A stretch of 64,000 nucleotides of DNA, from contig NZ_JABUZG010000053.1 of the NCBI RefSeq assembly GCF_014897815.1, positions 1 to 64,000 on the forward strand. The letters run 5' to 3'. The notes under the pieces are model-generated. The model had not been told where the DNA came from, did not search any database, and saw only the letters and a list, made by a program, of their open reading frames with translations. This document shows, piece after piece, positions 9,499 to 19,248 of this stretch; the first letter of the stretch is position 1; every line of letters begins with the position of its first letter. Source of the DNA: Psychrobacter sp. PG1. Its GTDB lineage: Bacteria > Pseudomonadota > Gammaproteobacteria > Pseudomonadales > Moraxellaceae. The position numbers and the translations under genes were made by a program.

Positions 9499-10821
9499 CT
9501 ATTGTAATGCTTTGGGTAGAAAGTCTTGGAACGCTATTTTTTTCTCTACTTGATAATATTCTTCACCCAATATTTGGTTGATGATGATCGAGTTTCTATA
9601 ACATCCCATGCCGAGATCCGGCACAGAGATACCATGAGAATACAAGCCAACATTTTGCACAAAGATAGTTTCGTCATCATCTATGCTATAGTTCCGAGCG
9701 ATTTGATAACGCCCCTCCGTATCATCTCTATTGATTTTTTCAGAGATAGAATGGATAAATTCTGGTGTTTTATATTCGTAGCCTAGTGCTAAAATCAGTG
9801 CTTGGGTATCCATCTTAAATTCTTTATTTAAATCTAGATGATTCAGTTGCAAGGAGAGTGTCTGGTCATTTTTTTTCTCTACATCGTTCAAGCGTACGTT
9901 AATGAGCATGTTGACATTAATCGGACTTTTTTTCGCTTTGATATAGAGCAAGTCATAGATATCATTAATAAGTTTTAGGTTAATGCCTTTATATAAGTGA
10001 TCTTGTCTACTAATCACCTGATTTCTGGTACTTTCAGACAATGAAAAAAAGTAATCTGTATAATCAGGCGAGGTCATCTCTAAAGACAGCTTACCCAAAT
10101 CCATCGCAAAAATACGATTGGCCATGGTTACCCAGTTAAGCTCGTAGCCATAGACATCTATATCTTGCAATAAATCATAGAAAATCTCTGCACTACTTTG
10201 ACCACTACCCACGATAGTGATAGATTTCTTCTGCTGATATTTAGGTTTGTTTATTGAATAATGAGCGCCCAAATTAATGTCTTCTTGATCTATTTTACAA
10301 AAGTCAGGAACAATAGGAGCGCGGCCTGTACCGAGGGCGATGTTTTTCGTTTGCACGGCAAAATTGGAGTCTGAGCCGTTTTGTCCGAAAACGGTATATA
10401 GCTTTTGTTGCTCGTCATATGTTATATCGGTGACATGACAGCTATAGTTTAGATTCTCTAATTGATTAGATACCCATGAACAGTACTGGTTATATTCGGA
10501 CCTTAAGGGACAAAAATCTTCTCTAATATAAAACTGATATAAACCGCCCGTTTTTTTTAAATAGTTAAGATAAGAGAATCGGCTGGTGGGGTCAGCAAAA
10601 CTTACCAAATCGGCTATAAAAGGAATTTGTAAGGTGCTCCATTCGGGCATAATACCTGTATGCCAATCAAAATTAGGCTTTTTTTCAAAAAAACAGGCAG
10701 TTATGTCTGTTAAATCATTAGTCAATGCAGCCATACCTAAATTAAAAGGTCCTAGGCCAATGCCAACTAAATCATAAATCGTATTATTCATGTGATTGTG
10801 AGAGGTCATTATTGTGTCCAT
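9499..10821 (-). CDS. Flavin-dependent amine N-monooxygenase (IucD/AlcA family)
   Basis: A 440-residue member of the lysine/ornithine/diamine N-hydroxylase family. Near the N-terminus is the FAD motif DLVGIGLGPFNLGMA followed by the family hallmark WHTGIMPEWSTLQIPFIADL. The NADPH motif is IVGSGQSSAEIFYDLL and the late substrate-side motif is LILALGYEYKTPEF. These enzymes add a hydroxyl to a terminal primary amine. The accompanying ornithine-decarboxylase-like gene suggests putrescine as substrate, as for AlcA and the fimsbactin enzyme; free ornithine or lysine cannot be excluded. Starts at residues 5 (MTSHN) or 11 (MNNTI) are possible because no ribosome site is strong. Confidence 0.9.
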   Translation of the reverse strand: MDTIMTSHNHMNNTIYDLVGIGLGPFNLGMAALTNDLTDITACFFEKKPNFDWHTGIMPEWSTLQIPFIADLVSFADPTSRFSYLNYLKKTGGLYQFYIREDFCPLRSEYNQYCSWVSNQLENLNYSCHVTDITYDEQQKLYTVFGQNGSDSNFAVQTKNIALGTGRAPIVPDFCKIDQEDINLGAHYSINKPKYQQKKSITIVGSGQSSAEIFYDLLQDIDVYGYELNWVTMANRIFAMDLGKLSLEMTSPDYTDYFFSLSESTRNQVISRQDHLYKGINLKLINDIYDLLYIKAKKSPINVNMLINVRLNDVEKKNDQTLSLQLNHLDLNKEFKMDTQALILALGYEYKTPEFIHSISEKINRDDTEGRYQIARNYSIDDDETIFVQNVGLYSHGISVPDLGMGCYRNSIIINQILGEEYYQVEKKIAFQDFLPKALQ

Positions 10822-10904
10822 TTTTTAACGGTTACTTACAGTGAATTATTTTTATTGATTAGAGACGGCTTAATTTGCCAATCAGGCAGTGCAAATCAAG
10901 CCAA

Positions 10905-12524
10905 TTACTTACGCACTTTACCGACCAAGGTATATTGAAAGTCGGTAACCAGTTCTAATTCGTCAGGTAACTTATAATGGGCAATGTTCTTTTGCATAAG
11001 ATGGGTGCGTAAGGTCTGCAGCGTTAGGGTACGGCTTTCATCTTTTAAAACAACAAAAACCTTTATTTTTTCTCCTAATCTCACATCTGCAATGCCCACG
11101 ACAGAGGAGTCTTTCACGGCGTCATGTGTTAGGATTAAATTCTCTAATTCACTTGGTGCTATCTTCTCGCCAGCCCTATTAATTTGCTCTTTACCACGCC
11201 CCGTTATGACAATATTTTGCTGATTATCAAGATAGCCCAGGTCGCCTGTTTTATAAAAACCATCGGGGGTAAAACTGTCTTTATTTATCAGCGGTGAATT
11301 GTAATATCCGTTGATGGTATAAGGCCCTTTAGTCATAATTTGACCCACCTCGCCATGACTTAATACGCTCCCGTTTGGCGCAATAATGCTAATGACGTCA
11401 CGGGGGGATAGGGGACGACCTTGCGTATGGATGATGGTTTGTTCATCGTCGTCTAACCTTGTGAAGCAAACGAGCCCTTCTGCCATCCCATAGACTTGTT
11501 GCAGCGTAATGTCTAACGTTTGCATCACCTTTTTAGCCATTTCGGGAAGCAATTTTGCGCCTCCCACTTGTATCACCTTTAAGCTGGATAGGTCATACTT
11601 AGGGAGGGCAGGTGAGTTAATCCATAATGACATCAAAGAAGGCACTAACGAGACTTGGGTAACGTGTTGGTTTTGCATGAGTTTAAAGCACTGTCTGGGG
11701 CTGGTTTCAGCGGTAAGAATGACAGTCGCCCCTTTATAAAATACGCCTAAAAACCCCGGAGAGCTCATCGCATAGTTGTGCATCACAGGCAGCACTACCA
11801 ACTGCTTTGTTTGTTCATTGACACCCGCAATATCGGCGCTCATTTTAACCGAATACAGATAATCGGCATGGGTTCTAGGAATGAGTTTTGGAATACCGGT
11901 GGTACCACCTGATAACTGTAAAAAAGCCACTTTGGTTGCACTCACCTCACTGATATCTAACGGCTGATGGTCTTCCGTTATCATAGGCAGTGACTGCTCT
12001 ATTGTCTCTTGAACAGTAATGGTTTCTCTGTACCAAAGCGTGAAATTGGGATAAGCAAATTTATTTATTATGTCCATCGCATCATCTTGATGAGCATTTA
12101 CAGATTTTATTTTGATATAACCCACGGCTTTGCTCTGCTTAGCAATATTTTCAATTTCATAGGCGCCATAGCCATCTAAACAAAATATGGGCCTTGCGCC
12201 GATGGTATAGATGGCAAACAAGACAATAAAGAACTCAATCGTATTGGGCGCTTGTAGAATAATGAAGTCATCTTTTTTGAGATTTTGAGACTTCAGGTAG
12301 CTACCAAACTGTCTAGCCTTGGTATAAAGCTCAGTGTAGGTAAGCTGCTTGTTGCCATCAATAACCGCTGTGTTGTTGCCATATTTTTGTTGGATATTAT
12401 CTAAGAACTGGATGTGGTTATGTGACCGCCACAGTCCTTCTTTCTGGTAGGTCGAAATTCTTTGTTTATCAAAAGAGACATAGTCACTTTCTAAGTCTGC
12501 CGTTAAGTCTTCGGTTGCAAGCAT
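10905..12524 (-). CDS. entE: 2,3-dihydroxybenzoate-AMP ligase
   Basis: A 539-residue stand-alone adenylation enzyme that activates an aryl acid and loads it on the aryl carrier domain. Core motifs are LQLSGGTTGIPKLIPRTHADY, VYGMAEGLVCFTR, YKTGDLGYLD, and ITGRGKEQINRAGEKIAPSE; the catalytic lysine is in the final VGKVRK. The segment LPVMHNYAMSSPG corresponds to the aryl-acid pocket, where the HN-Y/F-x-x-SSPG pattern is characteristic of DHB/salicylate activators. With a DHB dehydrogenase and isochorismatase encoded in the same operon, the substrate should be 2,3-dihydroxybenzoate. An excellent AGGAGAG site precedes the ATG. It starts 12 bp after the upstream NRPS gene, implying tight coupling. 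Confidence 0.95.
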   Translation of the reverse strand: MLATEDLTADLESDYVSFDKQRISTYQKEGLWRSHNHIQFLDNIQQKYGNNTAVIDGNKQLTYTELYTKARQFGSYLKSQNLKKDDFIILQAPNTIEFFIVLFAIYTIGARPIFCLDGYGAYEIENIAKQSKAVGYIKIKSVNAHQDDAMDIINKFAYPNFTLWYRETITVQETIEQSLPMITEDHQPLDISEVSATKVAFLQLSGGTTGIPKLIPRTHADYLYSVKMSADIAGVNEQTKQLVVLPVMHNYAMSSPGFLGVFYKGATVILTAETSPRQCFKLMQNQHVTQVSLVPSLMSLWINSPALPKYDLSSLKVIQVGGAKLLPEMAKKVMQTLDITLQQVYGMAEGLVCFTRLDDDEQTIIHTQGRPLSPRDVISIIAPNGSVLSHGEVGQIMTKGPYTINGYYNSPLINKDSFTPDGFYKTGDLGYLDNQQNIVITGRGKEQINRAGEKIAPSELENLILTHDAVKDSSVVGIADVRLGEKIKVFVVLKDESRTLTLQTLRTHLMQKNIAHYKLPDELELVTDFQYTLVGKVRK

Positions 12525-12536
12525 TATTCTCTCCTA

Positions 12537-15500
12537 TTAGAGGTTTTCACCTTTTGCTATCTTATGAAATAACTGTTTTCTAAGGGTTCTGACAGTAGCT
12601 GTATGTTCAGTATGGGCAGTCGCTGTTATTAAAGCGTGTACGGTCTGTTTAATAAGGGCGATTTGTTGGTCATTATAATTTTGAGTGCGATAACATATCA
12701 GCACTCTTAAGGCCGCAAGTGGATCTGCTTGCTGTTCGAACATCTCAAAATGTAAACCAAACTTTGATAAATCTCGTATGGGCTCCAAAAGCTCGATATT
12801 TATTGTTTTATCGGCCGTCTTTATGTCACCATTTAGCATATTGGTGGTATGAAATTGGATATAAAATTCACATAGATTGTCGGTTACTTCTTCTACGGCT
12901 ACGGCGTCTTCTACGATGCTAAATGGAACATCGCTATAAGGAAGGCCGGATAAAATAGACGTTTTTACTTGGGCGATAAGTTCAGCAAAGGTTAGATGTT
13001 CGTTGATAGCGACCTGATGCAAAACAACGTTGGTAAAAAAGCCAATCGTGTCTTGAAACGCCACCGCTTCACGGCTAAACATTGAGGTGCCCACCAAGAT
13101 TTTTTTACCGGCTCCGAGATAATATAGTGCTAGGGTGATACAGGCATACAGAACATGGAATAATGAGGCTTTATGGATGTTGGCCCATCTGCTCAAGGCT
13201 GCATGCACTGTTTTGTCAAACTCTATTTCAACAATAGCGCCGGTGTAATCTATGTCATCGGGTAACTCATTCTCTTGACTAAATAAGGGGCGTCCTTTCT
13301 CAACCTTACCTAAATAGGTTTTCCAATAATCAAGATGCTTACCTAATATTTCTTCGCGGTCCTGATTGAACACATATTCTATATAGGATTTAGGTGTCGA
13401 CTGCCAAATGGGGAGCTGACCGTTCGCCCGTGTTTGATAAGCAGTTATCAGCTCTTGCATAAAGATTGCCGTAGACCACTCGTCAAATGACAAGTGATAT
13501 ATCAATAACGATAAAATTTGTTGATATTTATCATCTTTTAATAGCCGTACTCTAATAGGTATCTCTTTACTTAGATTAAACCCTGTCGTTGCTTCACGGT
13601 CCAATATTTGCTGATAATGTTCGCCATTTTGATGGCTTGAGTCTAAAAACCAGGCGTAGTCTGCCAAATCTGCCATCGGGATGACGTTTTGTAGGATGCT
13701 ATCGTCTTCTGGAAGAAATAACGTACGCAGCGTAGGATGTCTTTCAATGACATCTAAAAATGCCTGTTGCAATAGGGTTTCATCGACTGAGTCAGAAAAG
13801 CGTAAGGCATAGGGGATATTGAACATTGGATTTAAACCAAAATCAGCGAGCTCAATGTAAGAGCTTTGAAGAAGACTGAGCGGAGCTCGATTAAGATTAT
13901 TTTTGCCCACTTGTTTATTCTCTTTTTGTTTCTCCTCTCTGTGTTCATCGTCTTCGTGTTTGTCCGTAGGAGTCTGTACGTCTCCTGTAGAGCCCAATGA
14001 CCCCGGAGACACTGATTTTTTTGCCAGCTCTTTTGCAGAAGGATGATTAAAAAAATCGACTATTTGGATGTCTAAATTATGTTTTGTTTTGAGTTTGCCA
14101 ATAACTTTGCTGGCTAATAACGAATGCCCGCCTAACTCAAAGAAATTATCGTCTGCTGTGAGGTCTTTATCCTCTAGTACGTCTTTAAACGTGTTAAGAA
14201 TAATATCCGTTGTCTGTTGTCGCTCTAGCGCTAAATTGGGGGACTGTACTGATGGTGTCGCCAACTCCTCTCGATTCGTGCTCACTGCCACATTATTGGC
14301 AGTTTGTGCTACAAAACTTGAGAATAAGGTGTCTGTAGTAGGGAATAAACTGACTACAACAGGGGACTTGCCTATGACAATGGCCTGTAAGTAATCAACA
14401 AACTGAGTTAATAAAAACGTCCCTAGTGAGGGCTCTACGATGTCCTTTAAGGTCATTTCTAGATGAAGGTTTTCATTGGCTTCTATTCTAAAAGCCAACG
14501 TAATATCTTGGTCTGTGTTGAGCGGTGGTACCGCTAAGCTTTTCATCCCTATATTTGCTAGGTTCAAATGTTGCGCTGCATCATCGAACTGGGTAATCAG
14601 TATATTGGGTAAAGCCTGACGCTGCGATTGGGTGATCGTGATAATTTCTTCAATGGCCCTATTATTTTCAATCGCCATTAAAACCTGATTACGTGTGTCT
14701 TCGACAAAATTATTGAAATTAGTATCTACCTTTGTTATGCGAATAGGTATCACATTAGAGCTGGTTTTTATTTGATTGAGCGCAGTGATAGCGTTGGTAT
14801 CGACGACTGGCATTAAAACATCTATAAACTCTTTAGTGAACAAGGTGGCTATATAATTGCTAAAAAGTGCCACTATAGTATGGGTAATACTAACTTTTGT
14901 GTTGTGACTAAATTTTTTTATACTGTCTATAGCAATAACAGTACGAAATCTATTGGCGGCAGGTGATATGTCTAAATAATTGTGCCAACCATCATGACTA
15001 ATCGATAACGTTTCTTTATGTCGTTTTAAATAGCTGTTTGGCAAGGTGGTCTTTATTAATCCATTTGGAAACTGCGTGCGCCAATACGACGTTGATTTTT
15101 GTAAGCTTTCTTGCGGTGCAGTAAATACAGATGGCTGTGACGGCAAGTTTTCTTTAGCATAATAGTGATTTAAGGCATTAAAAATGGGTTGCCAAGCCGT
15201 ATCATCTAGTAATATATGATGACCAATAATACCTAGAACCGTTGTATTGGCATCAACCGAAAAAAGTATAAATCGAATAGAAGGCTCTTTAGACAGGTTT
15301 ATGGAAATAGATTGGAGTTCCAATATATAATTGATAGCCGCTGGTATACTCTCTATAGATAAAATAGGAACGTCTACAGGATAACAGGTTAAATGCTCTT
15401 TTTTTAAATCGCCGTCACTATCTAACTGATACGCGAGGTTGAGACTTGAATCTGCCCTATAAAGTTGTTTAATCGCCTGTACAAGTTGTTTTTTGTTTAA

Positions 15501-15752
15501 ATCTCCCTTTAGCTCTAAAGCCATACTAAAAGGTCCAGCAGCAGATAAAGGGTCTTGTTGATGCAGCATCCAGGCACGTTGCTCTGCTAAAGTTAACTGT
15601 GAGGAGACTGTATGGTCTTGGTCTATAGTCGTATCAACAACGGTATTAGTGTCTATGGTATTAGTAACGATATTAGAGTTTGAAATACCAAGCGCCTCTA
15701 ACTTTTTCTGAAAAGCAATATGCGTATCTTTGTTTAAGACAGTGTCATTCAT
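12537..15752 (-). CDS. NRPS, C-PCP-C (BasB/FbsG-like)
   Basis: A 1071-residue NRPS without an adenylation domain. The first condensation domain (about residues 50-480) has HHILLDD at 178-184. The carrier domain (about 510-580) has FFELGGHSLLA with phosphopantetheine Ser544. A Glu/Lys/Asp-rich linker leads to a second condensation domain (about 620-1050) with YHLSFDEW at 752-759; the second, catalytic His and the Asp of HHxxxDG are kept, but the first His is Tyr and the Gly is Glu. The layout resembles acinetobactin BasB and the fimsbactin NRPS FbsG as I recall them. One condensation domain probably joins the aryl-azoline chain and the other uses the hydroxylated diamine as a free nucleophile. 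The carrier must be loaded in trans. Confidence 0.9.
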   Translation of the reverse strand: MNDTVLNKDTHIAFQKKLEALGISNSNIVTNTIDTNTVVDTTIDQDHTVSSQLTLAEQRAWMLHQQDPLSAAGPFSMALELKGDLNKKQLVQAIKQLYRADSSLNLAYQLDSDGDLKKEHLTCYPVDVPILSIESIPAAINYILELQSISINLSKEPSIRFILFSVDANTTVLGIIGHHILLDDTAWQPIFNALNHYYAKENLPSQPSVFTAPQESLQKSTSYWRTQFPNGLIKTTLPNSYLKRHKETLSISHDGWHNYLDISPAANRFRTVIAIDSIKKFSHNTKVSITHTIVALFSNYIATLFTKEFIDVLMPVVDTNAITALNQIKTSSNVIPIRITKVDTNFNNFVEDTRNQVLMAIENNRAIEEIITITQSQRQALPNILITQFDDAAQHLNLANIGMKSLAVPPLNTDQDITLAFRIEANENLHLEMTLKDIVEPSLGTFLLTQFVDYLQAIVIGKSPVVVSLFPTTDTLFSSFVAQTANNVAVSTNREELATPSVQSPNLALERQQTTDIILNTFKDVLEDKDLTADDNFFELGGHSLLASKVIGKLKTKHNLDIQIVDFFNHPSAKELAKKSVSPGSLGSTGDVQTPTDKHEDDEHREEKQKENKQVGKNNLNRAPLSLLQSSYIELADFGLNPMFNIPYALRFSDSVDETLLQQAFLDVIERHPTLRTLFLPEDDSILQNVIPMADLADYAWFLDSSHQNGEHYQQILDREATTGFNLSKEIPIRVRLLKDDKYQQILSLLIYHLSFDEWSTAIFMQELITAYQTRANGQLPIWQSTPKSYIEYVFNQDREEILGKHLDYWKTYLGKVEKGRPLFSQENELPDDIDYTGAIVEIEFDKTVHAALSRWANIHKASLFHVLYACITLALYYLGAGKKILVGTSMFSREAVAFQDTIGFFTNVVLHQVAINEHLTFAELIAQVKTSILSGLPYSDVPFSIVEDAVAVEEVTDNLCEFYIQFHTTNMLNGDIKTADKTINIELLEPIRDLSKFGLHFEMFEQQADPLAALRVLICYRTQNYNDQQIALIKQTVHALITATAHTEHTATVRTLRKQLFHKIAKGENL

Positions 15753-15993
15753 AACTGAACCTTTTTATGCTTATATAGTCGAACCGTTTTTAAACCGATA
15801 CGGTGTTAAGCTCGCTGAATATGCTATCTGCGCTCGTTTGCCTTGTATCGATTTTAAAATCGCTTGACTATAAATGTAATAATAAACGTTATAACCCACT
15901 TAGACTTATCGCCAAACTAACTTGTCTAAGGTTGGTTTTATTATCGTGAAACCATTCGGATGAGCGACTGAGATAATGTGTTGTTTAGATGAT
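15753..15993. other. Spacer inside the NRPS operon
   Basis: A 241-bp gap, much longer than other gaps in this operon. An AAGG ribosome site precedes the downstream NRPS start. A TATATA-like box lies close upstream of it on the minus strand, so an internal promoter is possible, but no Fur box is seen. Confidence 0.3.
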
Positions 15994-18900
15994 TTATTGT
16001 GGTGCTATTCGTTGTTGTACTAAATGAATCAGCGACTGTATCGTCGAGCAGGCAATCAACGCGTAAACGTCTATATAAATTTGGAAGTGAGCGTTGATTT
16101 TCTCTTTAATGGCAGCCAGTTGTTTGGGTCTAATGCCTAACGTTTGCAGGTCAACAGTTAGGTAGTCCTGTGATTTTGGTACAACGGACGCAAAACATTC
16201 GCTAATATATCTTGTAACCGCTGTTAGCGTTGTATCTGGTTTGGTATGATTGGACTGGTTTGTTGTCGCGGCTTTAGTGACCACACTAGGGGTCAAAGAC
16301 TTGGTGGCCGCTTCATTATCATAAAGGCTGGATTGAGCCAAATTTTTTATCAATGTTCTATCAGCTTTACCGTTGGCGGTGAGCGGTATACTTTCTACAT
16401 GTAACCATTTGGAGGGAATATGGGAGCTCGGGAGCTCATTGTTTAAACATTCTCTAAATTTTTTAGCAGAAATAGCCTGATGGTCTTTTGTCTGATAAAC
16501 AGCCACCAGCTCATCTGTATCTAGCTTGGCATTATGCGTGCATAAGACGATGGCCGAGGTAATGTTTTCCAATTTCGCTATGGATTGTTCTACATCTAAA
16601 GACGCAATACGTACCCCTCTCACTTTCAGATAGCCTGCGTGTCTGCCCGAAAAGATGATATTGCCATCTTCACGTAAGTACCCTAAATCACTTGTCAAAA
16701 ATCCGAGTTTAGTCTGCCCCTCACTGTCGGTAATATTAACGAAATCAGACTGATCTAATTTTTTATTTTTTAAATAGCCGTTAGATAAGTTACCGCCCGT
16801 CATACATATCGTGCCAACAACGTTATAGGGGCAAACCTGTAAGTCATCATCGACAATATAATGTTCATTATTTGCCATGGCTTTCCCATAAGGAATGACC
16901 TCTATATCCTCTTTTTGGATGTTATGCCAAATGTTCCAAATGGTTGTTTCGGTAGGGCCGCCTATAGAGTAAAACTGTGCATGAGGGATTAGCTCTCTGA
17001 GCTCTTGGATAACGTAAGGCTTAATATAATCACCGCCTAATGTAATATGGCGGATGGACTGTAGCTGCGAAGCCGTAGCACAGGTTAGCAACATATCGAC
17101 AATCGCGGGCACGCTAGACCAAAACGTAATATGATGAATATCGACCAGATTGGCCCAATCAATGGCACTTTTAGCTTGGGTGGGTGTGGGCAATACCAGT
17201 GTCGCACCGACAGATAATCCGCCAAAGATATCAAAATTGGACATATCATGATGAAAAGGTGTCACCGCCATGACGACATCTGACTGATTTAAACGCCATG
17301 TTTTTACCGATTGTTCGACTACATTTGCTGTGGCAAGGTGGTTTAGTACCACGCATTTGGGAGTGCCTGTACTGCCTGAGGTATATAGATAGTAAGCTGG
17401 CGTGGTATCTATAGTATACTGATGATTGAGTGTGAGATTAACAGCAGTAGCAGTAGCAGACAAGATATTGTCAATATCAAGCCATTTAATATTATCTGCA
17501 ATATCCCAATCTCCTTCTAGCGCTTTACTAGAGCCGATGATGGCATCTACATTGCTATTGTCTAAAAAGTATTGGATTCTTTTAGTAGGGGCTTGGATAT
17601 CAATAGGTACCCAAATCACCCCTTGGAGCGCACAAGCCAAGAGGCTATAAATAAATTCAGGACTTCTATCGAGGCAAATAGCCAAAACCTGGCCACGCTT
17701 TATGTTGTTTTTCTCTAGCGCTTGGATAACCTTTGCCACCTCATTGCCTAACGTTTCATAATAGATGGCTGTATCGCCAAATATAATGGCCGCTTTATGG
17801 GGTATGGTTGTCCATAAATTCGAAGATATCTTACCTAGGTAGTCCTCTATAGCCACGGTGTCTGTCTCATGGTCTGTTTTGCTAGCAGGCGGTGAGTTGT
17901 CTGAAGTCAAGCTATTAGCCGTCATAAAACTATCAACAAGAGCTTTTGATAAACGGTCTACCGCAGCGGCATTTAAAAAGATAGTTTCAAGGGTAGCCGC
18001 AAATTGCTCGATAAAACTCGTAGATAATGCGTCAGTGGCGTAATCAAGGTCCATAACAAGACGGTTGTCTGCGGATAATGAAAGACGAATATCAAGGGCT
18101 AATTGTGGCGTCTGGGTGAGGCCAGAATGGTAACGAACGCCATGTGTTTCTAAGGTGGGTTCGCGCCAAGATAATCCATTAGTAATAGCAACAGGTAAGC
18201 TTATAATTTTACCTGTTTGCTTAACCAGCAGCTTACCTAACTCAATACCAGAGAATGACGCATGTTGCATGGCGGCTAATATGTCTTGTTGTACTGATTT
18301 AGCATATACAGATATCTGCTCTTGGGGGTTATATCTGCTTTCAAGAACAATAAAAGAGGAATGTGTGCCTAAGGTATTAATCATCGCTGAATTCGATATT
18401 GGCAGTGACACTATTATCTCATTGGTTGCCGTGTAATGAGATAACGCCATAAGAATAAGGGTGGTTAACAGGCTATTTGGTAATAGTTTGTCTTTAGCCG
18501 CTATTGCTATTAAATCCTTGTAATCTTGCCCATCAATTGAGATGGTTTTTCTACTATATTGAGCACAGCCAGAGTCAGAACGATAGATGCTATCTAATTC
18601 TTTTTCCCAAGGCAGTTGCATGACGGTGGTTATAGGTGCTAGCTTTTGTTGCCAATATTGTTTATCAACGTCTTTATTGTCATAAAGGATAGACGCCTTA
18701 TTGTTATTTTGTTGGAGGGTATGTTTGCTTGGATGTTCCTTAATAGCGTCTTTATTCTCACTAAAGGCGTCTAGTATAATTTGATTTATGGCATAACCAT
18801 CAAATGTTAAACCATCAAAGCTTGTAAAAATAATAGTTTCTTTATCGGATTCATTATCTTCTTTAGCGTTGGCGGGCAGGTTGAACAACCAGAATTTCCA

Positions 18901-19248
18901 TAGTGGCTGTTTCAAAAGGTGCTGATAATGGGAATAACGCGCTCTTAATTGTTCGTAAGTGTGTTGAGCCTCTATAGGACTGCTATCGGATAAGTCGATA
19001 ACCTCAAACTGACTGTCTCCCGATTGCCAAACGTTACTTTGTAGTTTTTCAGCATCAATCGTGGTGCGTAATACATCGTATTTATCCACCAGTCTTTCGA
19101 GGTTCTTTTGTAAAGTCTCAGCATCTATGTTGCCTCTATACTCCCTAAAATCATGCATTGCTAAGCCACTAAGGGGTAAAATATTTTCTCTTGCTAATAG
19201 ATACGCTTTTTGTAGAGGATTTAAAGAATCGGACCGTGTTAAAATCAT
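15994..19248 (-). CDS. NRPS, Cy-A-PCP with inactive carrier domain (AngR-like)
   Basis: A 1084-residue NRPS. The N-terminal heterocyclisation (Cy) domain starts at LNPLQKAYLLAR and has the DxxxxD motif at Asp145-Asp150 (DGLTFD). The adenylation domain (about 470-960) has YLYTSGSTGTPKCVVL, GGPTETTIWN, TSDLGYLREDGNIIFSGR, GYLKVRGVRI and catalytic Lys in PLTANGKADR. Pocket residues read by eye (about D-M-F-S-T-G-I-I-W-K) fit the Cys/Ser/Thr class but do not decide between them. The terminal carrier-like domain reads TLGIRPKQL where LGGHSLQL is expected, so the modified Ser is Pro1041 and it cannot be phosphopantetheinylated. AngR of anguibactin synthesis, as I recall, likewise lacks this Ser. 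It must therefore load another protein's PCP in trans. The ATG overlaps the previous stop by 4 bp. Confidence 0.92.
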   Translation of the reverse strand: MILTRSDSLNPLQKAYLLARENILPLSGLAMHDFREYRGNIDAETLQKNLERLVDKYDVLRTTIDAEKLQSNVWQSGDSQFEVIDLSDSSPIEAQHTYEQLRARYSHYQHLLKQPLWKFWLFNLPANAKEDNESDKETIIFTSFDGLTFDGYAINQIILDAFSENKDAIKEHPSKHTLQQNNNKASILYDNKDVDKQYWQQKLAPITTVMQLPWEKELDSIYRSDSGCAQYSRKTISIDGQDYKDLIAIAAKDKLLPNSLLTTLILMALSHYTATNEIIVSLPISNSAMINTLGTHSSFIVLESRYNPQEQISVYAKSVQQDILAAMQHASFSGIELGKLLVKQTGKIISLPVAITNGLSWREPTLETHGVRYHSGLTQTPQLALDIRLSLSADNRLVMDLDYATDALSTSFIEQFAATLETIFLNAAAVDRLSKALVDSFMTANSLTSDNSPPASKTDHETDTVAIEDYLGKISSNLWTTIPHKAAIIFGDTAIYYETLGNEVAKVIQALEKNNIKRGQVLAICLDRSPEFIYSLLACALQGVIWVPIDIQAPTKRIQYFLDNSNVDAIIGSSKALEGDWDIADNIKWLDIDNILSATATAVNLTLNHQYTIDTTPAYYLYTSGSTGTPKCVVLNHLATANVVEQSVKTWRLNQSDVVMAVTPFHHDMSNFDIFGGLSVGATLVLPTPTQAKSAIDWANLVDIHHITFWSSVPAIVDMLLTCATASQLQSIRHITLGGDYIKPYVIQELRELIPHAQFYSIGGPTETTIWNIWHNIQKEDIEVIPYGKAMANNEHYIVDDDLQVCPYNVVGTICMTGGNLSNGYLKNKKLDQSDFVNITDSEGQTKLGFLTSDLGYLREDGNIIFSGRHAGYLKVRGVRIASLDVEQSIAKLENITSAIVLCTHNAKLDTDELVAVYQTKDHQAISAKKFRECLNNELPSSHIPSKWLHVESIPLTANGKADRTLIKNLAQSSLYDNEAATKSLTPSVVTKAATTNQSNHTKPDTTLTAVTRYISECFASVVPKSQDYLTVDLQTLGIRPKQLAAIKEKINAHFQIYIDVYALIACSTIQSLIHLVQQRIAPQ

